From contig NZ_AUGM01000007.1 of the NCBI RefSeq assembly GCF_000422665.1, forward strand, positions 62,001 through 126,000: 64,000 bases of DNA, read 5' to 3'. Positions within the stretch are counted from its first letter, which is position 1, and the number at the start of each line of letters is the position of its first letter. The notes under the pieces are model-generated. The model was given only the letters and a program-made list of their open reading frames with translations, ran no database searches and was not told the origin of the DNA. Below, piece after piece: positions 36,769 to 46,540 of this stretch. This DNA is from Ferrimonas senticii DSM 18821. Its GTDB lineage: Bacteria; Pseudomonadota; Gammaproteobacteria; Enterobacterales; Shewanellaceae. Both the position numbers and the translations under genes were made by a program.

Positions 36769-36904
36769 CACCACTGCTGGTGCTAACTCACTGACAGCAA
36801 AGCGCATCAGCCCCTAGCGGCATAAGCCGAATACCTTTATAATTGGCTATTTGCGCGTCAACGGCCGCTTACCCGAAGTAATTAACCTTAAGTGGATGAT
36901 ATCA

Positions 36905-38746
36905 ATGGATCAAACTCCGCAGTCACAACTTAAGCTCCTGGTCGCCAAAGGCAAAGAGCAGGGCTATCTGACTTACGCCGAGGTGAACGATCACCTGCCT
37001 GCCGATATGGTCGATTCCGATCAGATCGAAGATATTATCCAGATGATCAACGACATGGGCATCCAGGTGTTTGAGTCCGCTCCGGACAAAGACGAACTGA
37101 TGATGTCCGAGGACGCCACCGACGAAGACGCTGCTGAAGCAGCGGCGGCCGCACTGGCCAGCGTTGAGGGTGAACTGGGCCGCACCACCGATCCTGTGCG
37201 CATGTACATGCGCGAAATGGGTACTGTGGAACTGCTGACCCGCGAAGGCGAAATCGTCATTGCCAAGCGCATTGAAGATGGCATCAACCAAGTGCAGTGC
37301 TCTATCGCAGAGTACCCAGCTGCCATCGGTTACCTGCTGGAACAGTGGGACCGTTACGTTGCCGAAGAGATCCGCCTGTCCGATATCATCTCTGGATTTA
37401 TCACCGAAGAAGACGAAGCGCCAACCGCGACTCACGTCGGTTCCGAGCTGTCTGATGAAGAGCTGGACGACGAAGACGACGACGGCGATGACGACGATGA
37501 CGACAGCGAAGGCGGCGACGACGACGCCAACAACGGTCCAGATCCGGAACAAGCCAAAGAGAAGTTTGACGAGCTGCGCGCTCACTACGAACTGACCATG
37601 AAGGCGATGGCAGAGCACGGCTCTGACTCGCTGGAAGTGGCGATGATCGTGACCAAACTGTCCGAGCTGTTCAAAGAGTTCCGTCTGGTACCAAAGCAGT
37701 TCGACAACCTAGTGAAGAGCATGCGCGACATGATGGATCGCGTCCGTGTGCAAGAGCGTCTAATCATGAAGACCTGTGTCGATCATGCCAAGATGCCGAA
37801 GAAAAACTTCATGAAGGTGTTCGCCGGTAACGAAGCCAACTTAGACTGGCTGAACGCCGAGATCGCCGCGGGTAAGTCCTACTCTGAAGGTCTGTCGCAG
37901 TTCCAAGACGATCTGGAGCGCAGCGTTCAGAAGCTGCAAGTTATCCAGACTGAGACTGGTCTGTCGATCGGCAAGATCAAAGACATCAACCGTCGCATGT
38001 CTATCGGTGAAGCGAAAGCTCGCCGCGCCAAGAAAGAGATGGTTGAGGCCAACCTGCGTCTGGTTATCTCTATCGCCAAAAAGTACACCAACCGTGGTCT
38101 GCAGTTCTTGGATCTGATCCAAGAGGGCAACATCGGTCTGATGAAGGCGGTAGATAAGTTTGAATACCGTCGTGGTTACAAGTTCTCGACCTACGCCACT
38201 TGGTGGATCCGTCAGGCGATCACTCGTTCCATCGCTGACCAAGCGCGTACCATCCGTATTCCGGTGCACATGATCGAGACCATCAACAAACTGAACCGCA
38301 TCTCTCGTCAGATGCTGCAGGAGATGGGCCGCGAGCCAACCCCGGAAGAGCTGGCTGAGCGAATGCTGATGCCAGAGGATAAGATCCGTAAGGTGCTGAA
38401 GATCGCCAAAGAGCCGATCTCGATGGAAACCCCAATCGGTGACGATGAAGATTCCCATCTGGGCGACTTTATCGAAGACACCACCTTGGCACTGCCAATC
38501 GACTCCGCCACCTCTGAAAGCCTGAAAATGGCTACTAACGAGGTTCTGGCCGGTCTGACTGCCCGTGAAGCTAAGGTACTGCGGATGCGCTTCGGTATCG
38601 AAATGAACACCGACCACACTCTGGAAGAGGTAGGTAAACAGTTTGACGTGACCCGTGAACGTATCCGTCAGATTGAAGCTAAAGCGCTGCGTAAGCTGCG
38701 TCATCCATCTCGTTCCGAGATCCTCAAGAGCTTCCTAGACGAGTAA
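36905..38746 (+). CDS. rpoD: RNA polymerase sigma-70 factor RpoD
   Basis: The housekeeping sigma factor, 613 residues, identical in length to E. coli RpoD. Region 1.1 starts [21 protein letters not shown] very acidic insert (Asp/Glu runs, ~180-210) marks the non-conserved region. Region 2.3-2.4 contains [20 protein letters not shown], and region 4.2 contains [20 protein letters not shown]. An in-frame ATG at 36851 would add 18 residues absent from the family. A TATAAT hexamer at 36838 may be an own -10 box, but I find no matching -35. Confidence 0.98.
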   Translation: MDQTPQSQLKLLVAKGKEQGYLTYAEVNDHLPADMVDSDQIEDIIQMINDMGIQVFESAPDKDELMMSEDATDEDAAEAAAAALASVEGELGRTTDPVRMYMREMGTVELLTREGEIVIAKRIEDGINQVQCSIAEYPAAIGYLLEQWDRYVAEEIRLSDIISGFITEEDEAPTATHVGSELSDEELDDEDDDGDDDDDDSEGGDDDANNGPDPEQAKEKFDELRAHYELTMKAMAEHGSDSLEVAMIVTKLSELFKEFRLVPKQFDNLVKSMRDMMDRVRVQERLIMKTCVDHAKMPKKNFMKVFAGNEANLDWLNAEIAAGKSYSEGLSQFQDDLERSVQKLQVIQTETGLSIGKIKDINRRMSIGEAKARRAKKEMVEANLRLVISIAKKYTNRGLQFLDLIQEGNIGLMKAVDKFEYRRGYKFSTYATWWIRQAITRSIADQARTIRIPVHMIETINKLNRISRQMLQEMGREPTPEELAERMLMPEDKIRKVLKIAKEPISMETPIGDDEDSHLGDFIEDTTLALPIDSATSESLKMATNEVLAGLTAREAKVLRMRFGIEMNTDHTLEEVGKQFDVTRERIRQIEAKALRKLRHPSRSEILKSFLDE

Positions 38747-38764
38747 TCGTTTAGCGCTTAAAGA

Positions 38765-38798
38765 AAAAGCCCAACACGGCAACGTGTTGGGCTTTTTT
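38765..38798 (+). terminator. Terminator of rpoD
   Basis: Stem AAGCCCAACAC...GTGTTGGGCTT with a six-base loop and T6, 18 bp after the stop. Confidence 0.92.
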
Positions 38799-38802
38799 GT
38801 TG

Positions 38803-38842
38803 GGTTTAAATCGTCTGACTCGGCGTTACTCAACTCACTGGT
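38803..38842. repeat. Partial copy of the 12869-13030 palindromic element
   Basis: Forty bases matching 12904-12943 with three differences (core ACTCGGCGTTACTCAACT). The terminal inverted repeats are missing, and the copy runs directly into the heptamer array at 38843. Confidence 0.85.
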
Positions 38843-38895
38843 GCAGTTAGCAGTTAACAGTTAGCAGTTAGCAGTTAGCAGTTAGCAGTTAGCAG
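38843..38895. repeat. Heptamer tandem repeat (GCAGTTA)x7
   Basis: Seven copies of GCAGTTA (one with A for G) plus four bases. On the other strand the unit is AACTGCT. The rest of the gap up to 39010 holds decayed AACT-rich sequence and no gene. Confidence 0.95.
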
Positions 38896-39010
38896 GATGA
38901 GCGCCCACATCCCAGCAACCACAGGCTCTTGGCTTTTGCTGTTACTACCAACTGAAAACTAAAGACTATCAATCTGACTAAAAAGAACTAATCGCTACCA
39001 GCTTTAACCC

Positions 39011-39805
39011 TTACCAACTCTGCCGTGGCTGATAATCCTTATCCTTGCCCTTGGCACGCGCGGTGGCAATCCGTTGATTTTTACCCAGGATCAACCGCCA
39101 TTGATGGAAGGTTTCCGCCGCCAACATCATCCCCGATTTCGGCACGCCATGGCGGCGATACAGTTTCTTAGTCGCCGCAATCGCATCTGGCGAGCGCTGC
39201 ATCAACTTAGCCATCTGACTCTTCGCCAATGCCAGCGGATCGTCGCTAATCTCGGTAATCAGCCGCCATTCTAATGCCTGTTTGGCGTCAATTGGCTCGG
39301 CAGACATCGCCAACCACAGCGCATGGTCTTGCGCCATGGTTTCGCGCATACCTAAGTTACCGCCCATGTCCGGTAGCAACCCCCAGCGCCCCTCCATTAC
39401 CGCAAAACTGCTGTCGGCGGTGGCGTAGCGAAAGTCGGCGCCCAGCGCCATCTGCATCCCCGCGCCCCAACATTTGCCATGCAACACCGCGATCACCGGC
39501 ACCGGCAGATCGCGCCAGCCAGTGCATACTTGTTGGGCTTTATTGGCCGAACCTGGCCACCACTTCCACATCAGCTTAAACGCTTTACTGCCATCGCTGA
39601 GCAATGACTTGATGTCGATGCCGCTGCAAAAATCTTTGCCTTGACCAGTGATAATTACTCCGCGCAGATCGCGCTGTTTTTTAAGCTGCTTCTGCGTGGC
39701 GACAATCTCTTGAAACATCGCCAAGTCCATGGCGTTGCGTTTATCCGGTCGTGCCAGCGCCACATAGGCGATGCTATCGATGATTTGGCACTCTACTCGG
39801 CTCAT
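39011..39805 (-). CDS. Crotonase / enoyl-CoA hydratase family protein
   Basis: A 264-residue crotonase-fold protein. Oxyanion-hole blocks are GKDFCSGIDIKSLL (~54-67) and LHGKCWGAGMQMALGADFRY (~108-127), followed by FAVMEGRWGLLPDMGG (~134-149). The reaction could be hydration or isomerisation of an acyl-CoA; the fold alone does not tell. AAGGAG stands eight bases before the ATG at 39805, which decides against a longer frame to 39847. Single gene; no fatty-acid genes beside it. Confidence 0.85.
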   Translation of the reverse strand: MSRVECQIIDSIAYVALARPDKRNAMDLAMFQEIVATQKQLKKQRDLRGVIITGQGKDFCSGIDIKSLLSDGSKAFKLMWKWWPGSANKAQQVCTGWRDLPVPVIAVLHGKCWGAGMQMALGADFRYATADSSFAVMEGRWGLLPDMGGNLGMRETMAQDHALWLAMSAEPIDAKQALEWRLITEISDDPLALAKSQMAKLMQRSPDAIAATKKLYRRHGVPKSGMMLAAETFHQWRLILGKNQRIATARAKGKDKDYQPRQSW

Positions 39806-39989
39806 GTTGCACTCCTTGCACCCACTTTGACCTAACGGCTGGAGCAATCACTCAAACCGGTTATTTATTGGTCACACTAACAGCCCCTGTGATTTAAGAC
39901 AACGTATTGAAAATAATATGGAATAAATTATATGAAAGGGGAAAATAACAAAAAATAATGCCGCCACCACATGGCTAAGGGAGCGACCT

Positions 39990-40967
39990 GTGGCACAAAA
40001 AATATTGATTTGCGACGATTCCGCCATGGCGCGCAAACATCTGCAGCGCAATCTGCCTACCGACTGGGAGGTGCAGATCTACTTTGCTGCCAACGGCTTA
40101 GAAGCGCTCTCTCAGATTGAGATGAACGCCATTGAGTTACTGTTTCTGGATCTCAATATGCCAGAGCTGGATGGCTATGGGGTGTTGCTGCGACTGCAGC
40201 GACAACAACGACCGCCGAAAGTGATCGTCTGCTCCGCCGACATTCAGCCAGAAGCGCTGCGGCGGGCGATGGCATTGGGCGCCCTAGCCTTTTTGAAAAA
40301 ACCCGCCACTGCCGAACAGATAGCGCAACTGCTGCAGCAACAGCAACTGTATCAGCCAAGTCCAGAAACCCAACCAACGCCGCAACCACGCAAAGCGATC
40401 AAGGTCGACTACGACGATGCCCTGCGAGAGATTTGTAACGTTGCCATGGGGCGTGCCGGTGCCAGCATCGCCCAGGTTCTGGGCACCTTTGTCGAGTTAC
40501 CTATCCCGCACGTACGGCGGCTGACTCGGGGCGAGATGATGATGCTGATTGCGCCGTCGGTAGGCGACAAAGAGCTGCAAGTGATCTCACAGGGATTTAT
40601 CGGTGCTGGGATCAGCGGCGAAGCCCTATTGATGATGCGCGATGGCAGCTACGCCAGTATGGGCCAGTTGATGGGGATCGCCGACTGTGACTGCCCCAAC
40701 GCCCAAATCGAAATCCAGATGGATACCGCCAATATTCTATTTGCGTCGTTTCTTACCGGCCTGTCAGAGCAGCTGAATATCGCCTTTGGCCAAAGCCATC
40801 CGGTGGTGCTGAATAGTCTTAGCAAAGAACGCTATGACGAACAGACTCTGGCGGTTGAGATCAGCTATCGCTTTGAAGCGCATGAGATCGTTTGTGATCT
40901 GCTGCTGTTGTTCCCGCAAGCCAGCCTGCCGCGGCTGGAAAATACCCTGCAATTCCTTGTCGATTAA
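39990..40967 (+). CDS. Response regulator with C-terminal CheC-like phosphatase domain
   Basis: A 325-residue protein with a CheY-type receiver at 1-118 (acid pair D9/D10, phospho-acceptor D54 in FLDLNMPELDG, S82, K103) joined by a Gln/Pro linker to a CheC/CheX-like domain (~138-325). The CheC active-site pattern E-x2-N-x22-P is present in LREICNVAMGRAG and the following 20 residues. The start is GTG, with AAGGGAG upstream. It could dephosphorylate another response regulator under control of its own receiver; this is inference. Followed after 14 bp by a diguanylate cyclase. Confidence 0.85.
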   Translation: MAQKILICDDSAMARKHLQRNLPTDWEVQIYFAANGLEALSQIEMNAIELLFLDLNMPELDGYGVLLRLQRQQRPPKVIVCSADIQPEALRRAMALGALAFLKKPATAEQIAQLLQQQQLYQPSPETQPTPQPRKAIKVDYDDALREICNVAMGRAGASIAQVLGTFVELPIPHVRRLTRGEMMMLIAPSVGDKELQVISQGFIGAGISGEALLMMRDGSYASMGQLMGIADCDCPNAQIEIQMDTANILFASFLTGLSEQLNIAFGQSHPVVLNSLSKERYDEQTLAVEISYRFEAHEIVCDLLLLFPQASLPRLENTLQFLVD

Positions 40968-40981
40968 CCAAGAGCACGCCG

Positions 40982-41935
40982 ATGATGGACAACCAACAAT
41001 TTACTCAACTGCATTGGCTCACCCAGTTACTGCAGGGGATCGAAGTCGGCCTAGTGGTGCTGGATCGCAACTACAAGATCGAACTGTGGAACGGCTTTAT
41101 GGCGGACCACTCCGGCCTGAGTGATCAACAAGTGCTGGGACAATCGCTGTTTGCCTGCTTTCCAGAGTTACCAGAGCAGTGGCTACTGAACAAACTGGAA
41201 ACCGCGTTTTTACTGGAAAGTCGCAGCTTCACGGTATGGGAACAGCGACCGTGGGTGTTTCCGTTTGCCAACTCCCGACCGATCACCGGCGGGCTAGCAA
41301 AGATGCACCAAAACATGACGATCCAGCCACTGAAGAACAGTCACGGTGAGATCAGCCATGCGGCGATGATCATCTACGACGTCAGCGTTCAAGCGCAGGA
41401 TCGGATGATGCTGACCCAAGCCAACAGTCAATTAGAGCGGCTAAGCCAACAAGATGGCCTAACCGGGCTGTTAAACCGGCGGCAGTGGCAAACCATGCTG
41501 ACCCAAGAGTACCTGCGCTGTCAGCGCTACCAACAAAATGCCTGCTTACTGGTGTTGGATATCGACCATTTTAAACAGGTGAACGATCGTTACGGCCACG
41601 CCGTTGGTGATGAGGTTCTAAAAGAGTTAGCCGGCTTATTAAGCAGTCAACTTCGGCAGACTGACATCGTCGCCCGCTATGGCGGCGAAGAGTTTGTGGT
41701 GATGCTAACCAACACCGACGTTGACCAAGGCAAGCAGATCGCCGAACGCTTGCGCCATGCGGTCAGCAAACTGTTGTTTGCCACCGAGCCGCCGCTTAAG
41801 ATCACCATCAGTTTGGGGCTGTGTGGCTATCAACACGATCTGGCCAATGAGCAAATCTGGTTTGAAGCCGCCGACCAAGCCTTGTACCAAAGTAAGCGTA
41901 ATGGTCGCAACCGCTTAACCGTAGCCCGCACCTGA
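40982..41935 (+). CDS. PAS-GGDEF diguanylate cyclase
   Basis: A 317-residue soluble protein. A PAS-like sensor (~10-135; GLVVLDRNYKIELWN at its start) precedes a GGDEF domain (~155-317). The active site is GGEEF at 234-238, and the inhibitory I-site RQTD lies at 225-228, exactly five residues before it, so it should make c-di-GMP and be product-inhibited. No membrane helix. It shares an operon with the receiver-CheC protein, which probably helps control it or responds to the same signal. Confidence 0.92.
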   Translation: MMDNQQFTQLHWLTQLLQGIEVGLVVLDRNYKIELWNGFMADHSGLSDQQVLGQSLFACFPELPEQWLLNKLETAFLLESRSFTVWEQRPWVFPFANSRPITGGLAKMHQNMTIQPLKNSHGEISHAAMIIYDVSVQAQDRMMLTQANSQLERLSQQDGLTGLLNRRQWQTMLTQEYLRCQRYQQNACLLVLDIDHFKQVNDRYGHAVGDEVLKELAGLLSSQLRQTDIVARYGGEEFVVMLTNTDVDQGKQIAERLRHAVSKLLFATEPPLKITISLGLCGYQHDLANEQIWFEAADQALYQSKRNGRNRLTVART

Positions 41936-41981
41936 ACGCGTTGACATTGTCACCCTACCGGATAGAACCAAAACAATAACT

Positions 41982-42485
41982 ATGCACACCATCCGCGATT
42001 ATCGAACCAGTGACTGCGCCGCCGTGTTGGCGATCTACAATGACGCCATCTGCCACAGCAGCGCCACTTTTGAAGAGCAACCGCTAAGCCTACCAGTGTT
42101 TGCCGAACGCCTCGCCACCATTGCCGCCGAGTTTCCGCTGCTGGTGATTGAACAGGATGGTAAAGTGGCCGGTTACGCATACGGCAACCACTACAAGCCT
42201 CGCAGTGCCTACCGCTTTTGCTGTGAAACCACCATCTATATGGCACCGCACGCCCAAGGCAGAGGCCTTGGCCAACCGCTGTATCATCAGCTGATCGAAC
42301 GGCTAAAGGCGCAAGGGATTGAGCAGCTGCTGGCGATAGTCACCCACCCCAATGAGGCCAGCGCCAGGTTTCACCAACAGATGGGCTTCGAACGGGTCGG
42401 CCTGATGACCCGCGTCGGTTTTAAGTTCGAGCGCTGGTACGACGTTGCCATCTATCAACGCTCGCTGGTACCGCAACTGGGTTAA
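41982..42485 (+). CDS. GNAT N-acetyltransferase, MnaT/phosphinothricin acetyltransferase-like
   Basis: A 167-residue acetyltransferase. The start IRDYRTSDCAAVLAIYNDAI and the block TTIYMAPHAQGRGLGQPLYH (~85-104), with the acetyl-CoA loop Q-G-R-G-L-G, place it with the YncA/Pat group, which acetylates amino-acid-like compounds. AGFHQQMGF-type motif near the C-terminus (ARFHQQMGFERVG, ~127-139). The exact substrate is unknown. It ends tail to tail with the next gene, overlapping by 4 bp. Confidence 0.87.
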   Translation: MHTIRDYRTSDCAAVLAIYNDAICHSSATFEEQPLSLPVFAERLATIAAEFPLLVIEQDGKVAGYAYGNHYKPRSAYRFCCETTIYMAPHAQGRGLGQPLYHQLIERLKAQGIEQLLAIVTHPNEASARFHQQMGFERVGLMTRVGFKFERWYDVAIYQRSLVPQLG

Positions 42486-42661
42486 AGGTAGTAACTGCCC
42501 CAGCTCTGTGGCGACTCCGGCTTGGCCGCTTGCGACTGCTTACGCAACTGCTGCAACGGCTTGCCCTGGCCACGGCGACGATCAATCAGCGGTTGCCAGC
42601 TGATGGCCGACTCAGGCTGGCACTGCCACTGTCGTTGCCGCCGATCGGGTCCCATATACAT
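42482..42661 (-). CDS. Small Arg-rich protein with GPDRR motif
   Basis: A 59-residue basic protein starting MYMGPDRRQRQWQCQPESA, with a second IDRRRGQGKPL block. The ATG at 42661 has GGAG seven bases upstream. It is clearly related to the gene just upstream (same M-x-Y-x-GP-D/E-RR start), 12 bp away on the same strand. No family or function recognised; the high Arg content hints at nucleic-acid or acidic-partner binding. Confidence 0.6.
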   Translation of the reverse strand: MYMGPDRRQRQWQCQPESAISWQPLIDRRRGQGKPLQQLRKQSQAAKPESPQSWGSYYL

Positions 42662-42673
42662 CACCGTACTCCG

Positions 42674-42823
42674 CTAGTGCGAGGGCGGCAGCACATCATC
42701 GGCGCGCCGACCACGACTCGGCTTACGACGGTCAACCCCGGCATCCTGCCAACGTTCGGCTAGCTCTCGCGGGATCTGCCAACGGCGATCTTTGCCACGG
42801 CGCTCGGGACCTTGGTATTTCAT
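42674..42823 (-). CDS. Small Arg-rich protein with GPERR motif
   Basis: A 49-residue protein starting MKYQGPERRGKDRRWQIP and ending in a basic-then-acidic tail (RRKPSRGRRADDV). A strong ribosome binding site, GGAGG, lies seven bases before the ATG, the best evidence that it is translated. First of two related tiny genes; no family recognised. Confidence 0.6.
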   Translation of the reverse strand: MKYQGPERRGKDRRWQIPRELAERWQDAGVDRRKPSRGRRADDVLPPSH

Positions 42824-42860
42824 CGACGACCTCCAGTATCAATCGCAAACGCTAAGTATA

Positions 42861-42890
42861 GAAAAGGGCATCCAATCGGATGCCCTTTTC
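42861..42890 (-). terminator. Terminator of plsC-rraB
   Basis: Stem GAAAAGGGCATCC...GGATGCCCTTTTC with a four-base loop, 88 bp downstream of the rraB stop on the minus strand. Confidence 0.85.
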
Positions 42891-42977
42891 ATTTACGCCG
42901 CTCAGTGGCAGTTAGCCCACACGAGGTCTGGCTTTGCTGTTACTAACAACTATCGACTGACCACGACCAACTGGCTA

Positions 42978-43346
42978 TTACTGCTCTTCTGGATCGATAA
43001 AGTGGGTGCCCCAACCGTCGTACAGCACCTTGTATTTTGCGGCGATGTCGATCAGTTGATCACAATCTTTATCCAGACGTTCAACACTCAGCTCGTGGTC
43101 GATGACTGCGCTGAAGCAAAAAGCGATTTCGCCATCGTCCAGTTCGATCTCTTCTGGGTCTTCCACCTCGAAACCGGCTTTGTAAACGTCTACCGCGACT
43201 TTCTCTAGCGCGTCGAAGTTCTCTGCCGCAAAGTGGTGCTCGATGCGGTAAGTGGCGTCAGCAACCGAGCCATCTTCCAGCAGCGCTTGCACGATTTCGC
43301 GGGTTTCCATCTGCTGCTCTTGTTTCAGCTGCTCTGCGGTCATCAT
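42978..43346 (-). CDS. rraB: Ribonuclease E inhibitor RraB
   Basis: A 122-residue acidic protein that binds RNase E and modulates mRNA decay. RraB features are ETREIVQALLEDGSVADATY, IEHHFAAENFDALEKVAVD (~35-53) and the C-terminal YDGWGTHFIDPEE. It is shorter than E. coli RraB because the acidic tail after that block is missing. It follows plsC by 15 bp and shares its transcript. Confidence 0.93.
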   Translation of the reverse strand: MMTAEQLKQEQQMETREIVQALLEDGSVADATYRIEHHFAAENFDALEKVAVDVYKAGFEVEDPEEIELDDGEIAFCFSAVIDHELSVERLDKDCDQLIDIAAKYKVLYDGWGTHFIDPEEQ

Positions 43347-43361
43347 CGCGATTTCTCCGAA

Positions 43362-44150
43362 TTATTTCGCTGCGCTTAATGCGCGCGCTTGTTCATTTAA
43401 CTGCTCTAGGCGCTCAGCCATCAACTGATGCACCTGCTGCGCCAATTGTCGCACATCTTCCCGGCCTAAGCCCTCAGTGCTGATCGGCTCAAGCGCTTCA
43501 ACAATGATGGTGCCGTTATCCCAGCGGCCAAGGCTAAGATCTTTCTGACAGGAGGCGATCACTGGCACAATCGGCACACCGGCATTGATGGCGGTGTGAA
43601 AGGCACCGGTTTTAAACGGCAATAGCCCTTGGCCCCGAGAGCGGGTACCCTCAGGAAAAATCCATACCGACAACCCTTTTTCGCGGATGCTATTGGTGGT
43701 GTTTTCAATAGTGCCGCGGGCTTTCGAGCTGTTTTTCCGGTCGATCAAAATGTTGCCGGTCAACCAGTAGATCAAACCGAAAAACGGGATCCACTTGAGG
43801 CTCTTTTTGCCAATGCTGACGGTACCCTTGGGTACCATCGACGACTGGGTAAACAGATCGAAGTTATTCTGGTGATTGCCAACAAACACCACTGGGGTGT
43901 CCAGTTGCAGATGCTCGGTGCCGCGCCGCTCCAGTTTCAGGCCTAAGAAGCGACCGGAAGCCGCAAACCAACGGGCAACTAACGCCACGTTATCTTTATG
44001 AAACGGGCGGAAAATACAGACCACTAAAGTGGCCAGAAACACCACCAACAACAATAGGACCATCAACAGGCCCCGCAATAGAGTCAGCACTAGCAAGTCT
44101 CTTTGGCAAAAAAGGGCGCTCAGTATAGGGCTGGCCATATTCACGAGCAA
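43362..44150 (-). CDS. plsC: 1-acyl-sn-glycerol-3-phosphate acyltransferase
   Basis: A 262-residue (or shorter) inner-membrane enzyme that makes phosphatidic acid. It has one N-terminal helix, then the acyltransferase motifs NHQNNFD (H-x4-D), VSIGKKSLKWIPFFG, FPEGTRSRG and VPIVPV. NHQNN is also found in E. coli PlsC. The ATG at 44150 lies in a stretch unlike the family; a TTG at 44096 (before LVLTLLRGLL) fits the usual length better, so the start is open. First gene of plsC-rraB. Confidence 0.93.
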   Translation of the reverse strand: MLVNMASPILSALFCQRDLLVLTLLRGLLMVLLLLVVFLATLVVCIFRPFHKDNVALVARWFAASGRFLGLKLERRGTEHLQLDTPVVFVGNHQNNFDLFTQSSMVPKGTVSIGKKSLKWIPFFGLIYWLTGNILIDRKNSSKARGTIENTTNSIREKGLSVWIFPEGTRSRGQGLLPFKTGAFHTAINAGVPIVPVIASCQKDLSLGRWDNGTIIVEALEPISTEGLGREDVRQLAQQVHQLMAERLEQLNEQARALSAAK

Positions 44151-44218
44151 TAGCTTTGGTTAACAGATGTGCGCTGAATTTGTAAGCGTTGGCCGCCGAA
44201 GCCACCTGACCTCTGCAG

Positions 44219-44251
44219 AAAAAGCACAACGCCCAGCACAATGGCTGGGCG
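44219..44251 (-). terminator. Probable terminator of parC
   Basis: Stem CGCCCAGC...GCTGGGCG at 44230-44251; on the minus strand a T5 run follows six bases later. It lies 22 bp after the parC stop. Confidence 0.65.
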
Positions 44252-44272
44252 CTGGATAACCGTAAGCGGCGG

Positions 44273-46540
44273 TTAAGGCTCGGTTTGCGGCTGTTCTAGC
44301 TCGACCTTGTCGACCCGTTGCAGGCCTCGTGGCAGCTTGTTACCACGGCGACCACGCTCGCCGACGTAGTGGCTAAGATCCTCTGGTCTCAGGGTCAACT
44401 TACGCTTACCAGCCCACAGCGTGACTTGAGTGCTGTCGTTAACCACCACCAAGTGCTTAACGTACTCCTCGCGGCTCTTGGAGCGTTCGCTTGGGATGCC
44501 GATGATCTTATTGCCCTTGCCTTTGGCCAATACCGGCAACTGCGACAGCGGGAACAGCAGCATTCGCCCTTCGGTGGTCACCGCCAGCAGGCGTTCGCTA
44601 CCGTCGTTGGCGATCTTCTGCGGTGGCAGAATTTCGGCATTGGTCGGCACGCTTAACAGCGCCTTGCCGGACTTGTTGCGGCTGATCATATCTTTGAACT
44701 GACCGATAAAGCCGTAACCGGCGTCAGTGGCCAGCAAGTACATGTCATCGTCGGCGCTCATCAACACGTGCTCAAGGCGGCTGCCCGCCACCAAGTTAAA
44801 GCGGCCGGACAGTGGCTCGCCTTGGCTGCGCGCCGATGGCAAGGTGTGCGGCTCGGTGGTATAGGCGCGACCAGAGCTTTCGATAAACACCACCGGCTGG
44901 TTCGAGCGACCACGGGCATGCCCCAAGTAGCTGTCACCGGCACGGTACGACAGCGCTTCGGCATCGACGTCGTGGCCTTTAGCGGCGCGCGCCCACGCTT
45001 TGTCGGAGATAACCACAGTGATCGCCTCCGCTGGGGTCAACTCTTGCTCGGTCATCGCCTTGGCTTCGCTGCGCTCAACCAAGGGGCTGCGGCGATCGTC
45101 GCCGTAAGTTTCAGCGTCACGCAGTAGCTCTTTTTTCACCAGAGTTTTCAGGCGACGCTCCGAGCCCAACAGGGTTTCCAGTTTGTCACGCTCGGCGGCT
45201 AATTCGTCCAGTTCGCCGCGGATCTTAATCTCTTCCAGCTTGGCCAACTGGCGCAGTTTGATCTCAAGGATCGCTTCGGCCTGTTTTTCAGACAGAGCAA
45301 AGCGTTTAATCAGTTCCGCTTTCGGATCGTCCTCGCTGCGGATGATCTCAATCACCTCATCGATGTTGAGAAACGCCACCAACAGACCTTCAAGGATATG
45401 CAGGCGCGCCAGCACTTTGTCTAAGCGGTATTGCAAACGGCGACGGACGGTTTCGGTTCTAAACTGCAACCATTCCGCCAGAATCGATTTCAGATCGCGC
45501 ACGCCCGGGCGGTTATCCAGCCCCAGCATGTTGAGGTTCACGCGATAGCTCTTTTCCAAATCGGTGGTGGCAAACAGGTGCGCCATCAACTGATCCAGAT
45601 CGATCCGATTCGAGCGTGGCACAATCACCAGTCGCACTGGGTTTTCGTGATCCGATTCATCGCGCAAGTCCGCCACCATCGGCAGCTTCTTAGCCTGCAT
45701 CTGGCCGGCGATCTGTTCGATCAGCTTGGCACCAGAAACTTGATGCGGCAGTGCATCCACCACGATCTCGCCATCTTGAACGCTGTAGGTGGCGCGCATC
45801 TTCACCGAACCACGACCACTGCGGTAGATCTTCTCGATCTCGCTTTGCGGAGTGATGATCTCAGCTTTGGTTGGGTAATCCGGGCCTTGGACAAACTGCA
45901 GCAGCTCGCCCAGTTCCGCCTTCGGGTTATCCAGCAGATGCGCACACGCCTGCGCCACTTCGCGAGCGTTGTGCGGTGGGATGTCGGTGGCCATACCAAC
46001 GGCAATGCCGGTAACGCCATTAAGCAGAATGTGCGGCAACCGCGCTGGCAGCAGTTTCGGCTCTTTCATGGTGCCATCAAAGTTGGGCCCCCACTCCACC
46101 GTGCCTTGGCCAAGCTCCGCCAGCAGCACCTCTGAGAAGCGCGATAACCGTGATTCGGTGTAACGCATCGCCGCGAACGATTTTGGATCGTCCGGCGCGC
46201 CCCAGTTACCTTGACCGTCTACCAATGGGTAGCGGTAAGTAAATGGCTGCGCCATCAGCACCATCGCTTCGTAACAGGCGCTGTCGCCGTGCGGGTGGTA
46301 CTTACCCAGCACGTCACCGACGGTACGGGCAGATTTCTTGTACTTAGCGGTGGCGCTTAAGCCCAGTTCACTCATGGCGTAGACGATGCGGCGCTGCACC
46401 GGTTTAAGGCCATCGCCAATGTGCGGCAAGGCGCGATCCATGATCACGTACATGGAGTAGTTGAGGTAAGCCTGCTCGGCAAACTGGCGCAGTGGCTGCT
46501 GCTCTACGCCCTCTAAGCTCATATCACTGAGTTCGGTCAT
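44273..46540 (-). CDS. parC: DNA topoisomerase IV subunit A
   Basis: A 755-residue subunit that cleaves and rejoins DNA to decatenate chromosomes. The winged-helix region [20 protein letters not shown] and the catalytic Tyr in MRYTESRLS (~126) are clear, and the C-terminal beta-pinwheel spans about 500-740. The quinolone-determining positions are S87 and E91 (in [12 protein letters not shown]), the susceptible-type residues equal to E. coli S80/E84. Its ATG overlaps the stop of the preceding sugar-dehydrogenase gene by 4 bp. Confidence 0.97.
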   Translation of the reverse strand: MTELSDMSLEGVEQQPLRQFAEQAYLNYSMYVIMDRALPHIGDGLKPVQRRIVYAMSELGLSATAKYKKSARTVGDVLGKYHPHGDSACYEAMVLMAQPFTYRYPLVDGQGNWGAPDDPKSFAAMRYTESRLSRFSEVLLAELGQGTVEWGPNFDGTMKEPKLLPARLPHILLNGVTGIAVGMATDIPPHNAREVAQACAHLLDNPKAELGELLQFVQGPDYPTKAEIITPQSEIEKIYRSGRGSVKMRATYSVQDGEIVVDALPHQVSGAKLIEQIAGQMQAKKLPMVADLRDESDHENPVRLVIVPRSNRIDLDQLMAHLFATTDLEKSYRVNLNMLGLDNRPGVRDLKSILAEWLQFRTETVRRRLQYRLDKVLARLHILEGLLVAFLNIDEVIEIIRSEDDPKAELIKRFALSEKQAEAILEIKLRQLAKLEEIKIRGELDELAAERDKLETLLGSERRLKTLVKKELLRDAETYGDDRRSPLVERSEAKAMTEQELTPAEAITVVISDKAWARAAKGHDVDAEALSYRAGDSYLGHARGRSNQPVVFIESSGRAYTTEPHTLPSARSQGEPLSGRFNLVAGSRLEHVLMSADDDMYLLATDAGYGFIGQFKDMISRNKSGKALLSVPTNAEILPPQKIANDGSERLLAVTTEGRMLLFPLSQLPVLAKGKGNKIIGIPSERSKSREEYVKHLVVVNDSTQVTLWAGKRKLTLRPEDLSHYVGERGRRGNKLPRGLQRVDKVELEQPQTEP

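Noticed and set aside
36838-36843. TATAAT as an rpoD promoter
   Set aside because: No acceptable -35 at 16-18 bp upstream; kept as a remark only.
37841-38704. 287-residue open frame antisense to rpoD
   Set aside because: Shadow of the conserved rpoD regions 2-4; no family features and no ribosome site.
45431-46135. 234-residue open frame antisense to parC
   Set aside because: Shadow of a highly conserved gene; composition follows parC codons.
44273-46540. Quinolone-resistance substitution in ParC
   Set aside because: S87 and E91 are the susceptible-type residues, so no resistance is indicated.
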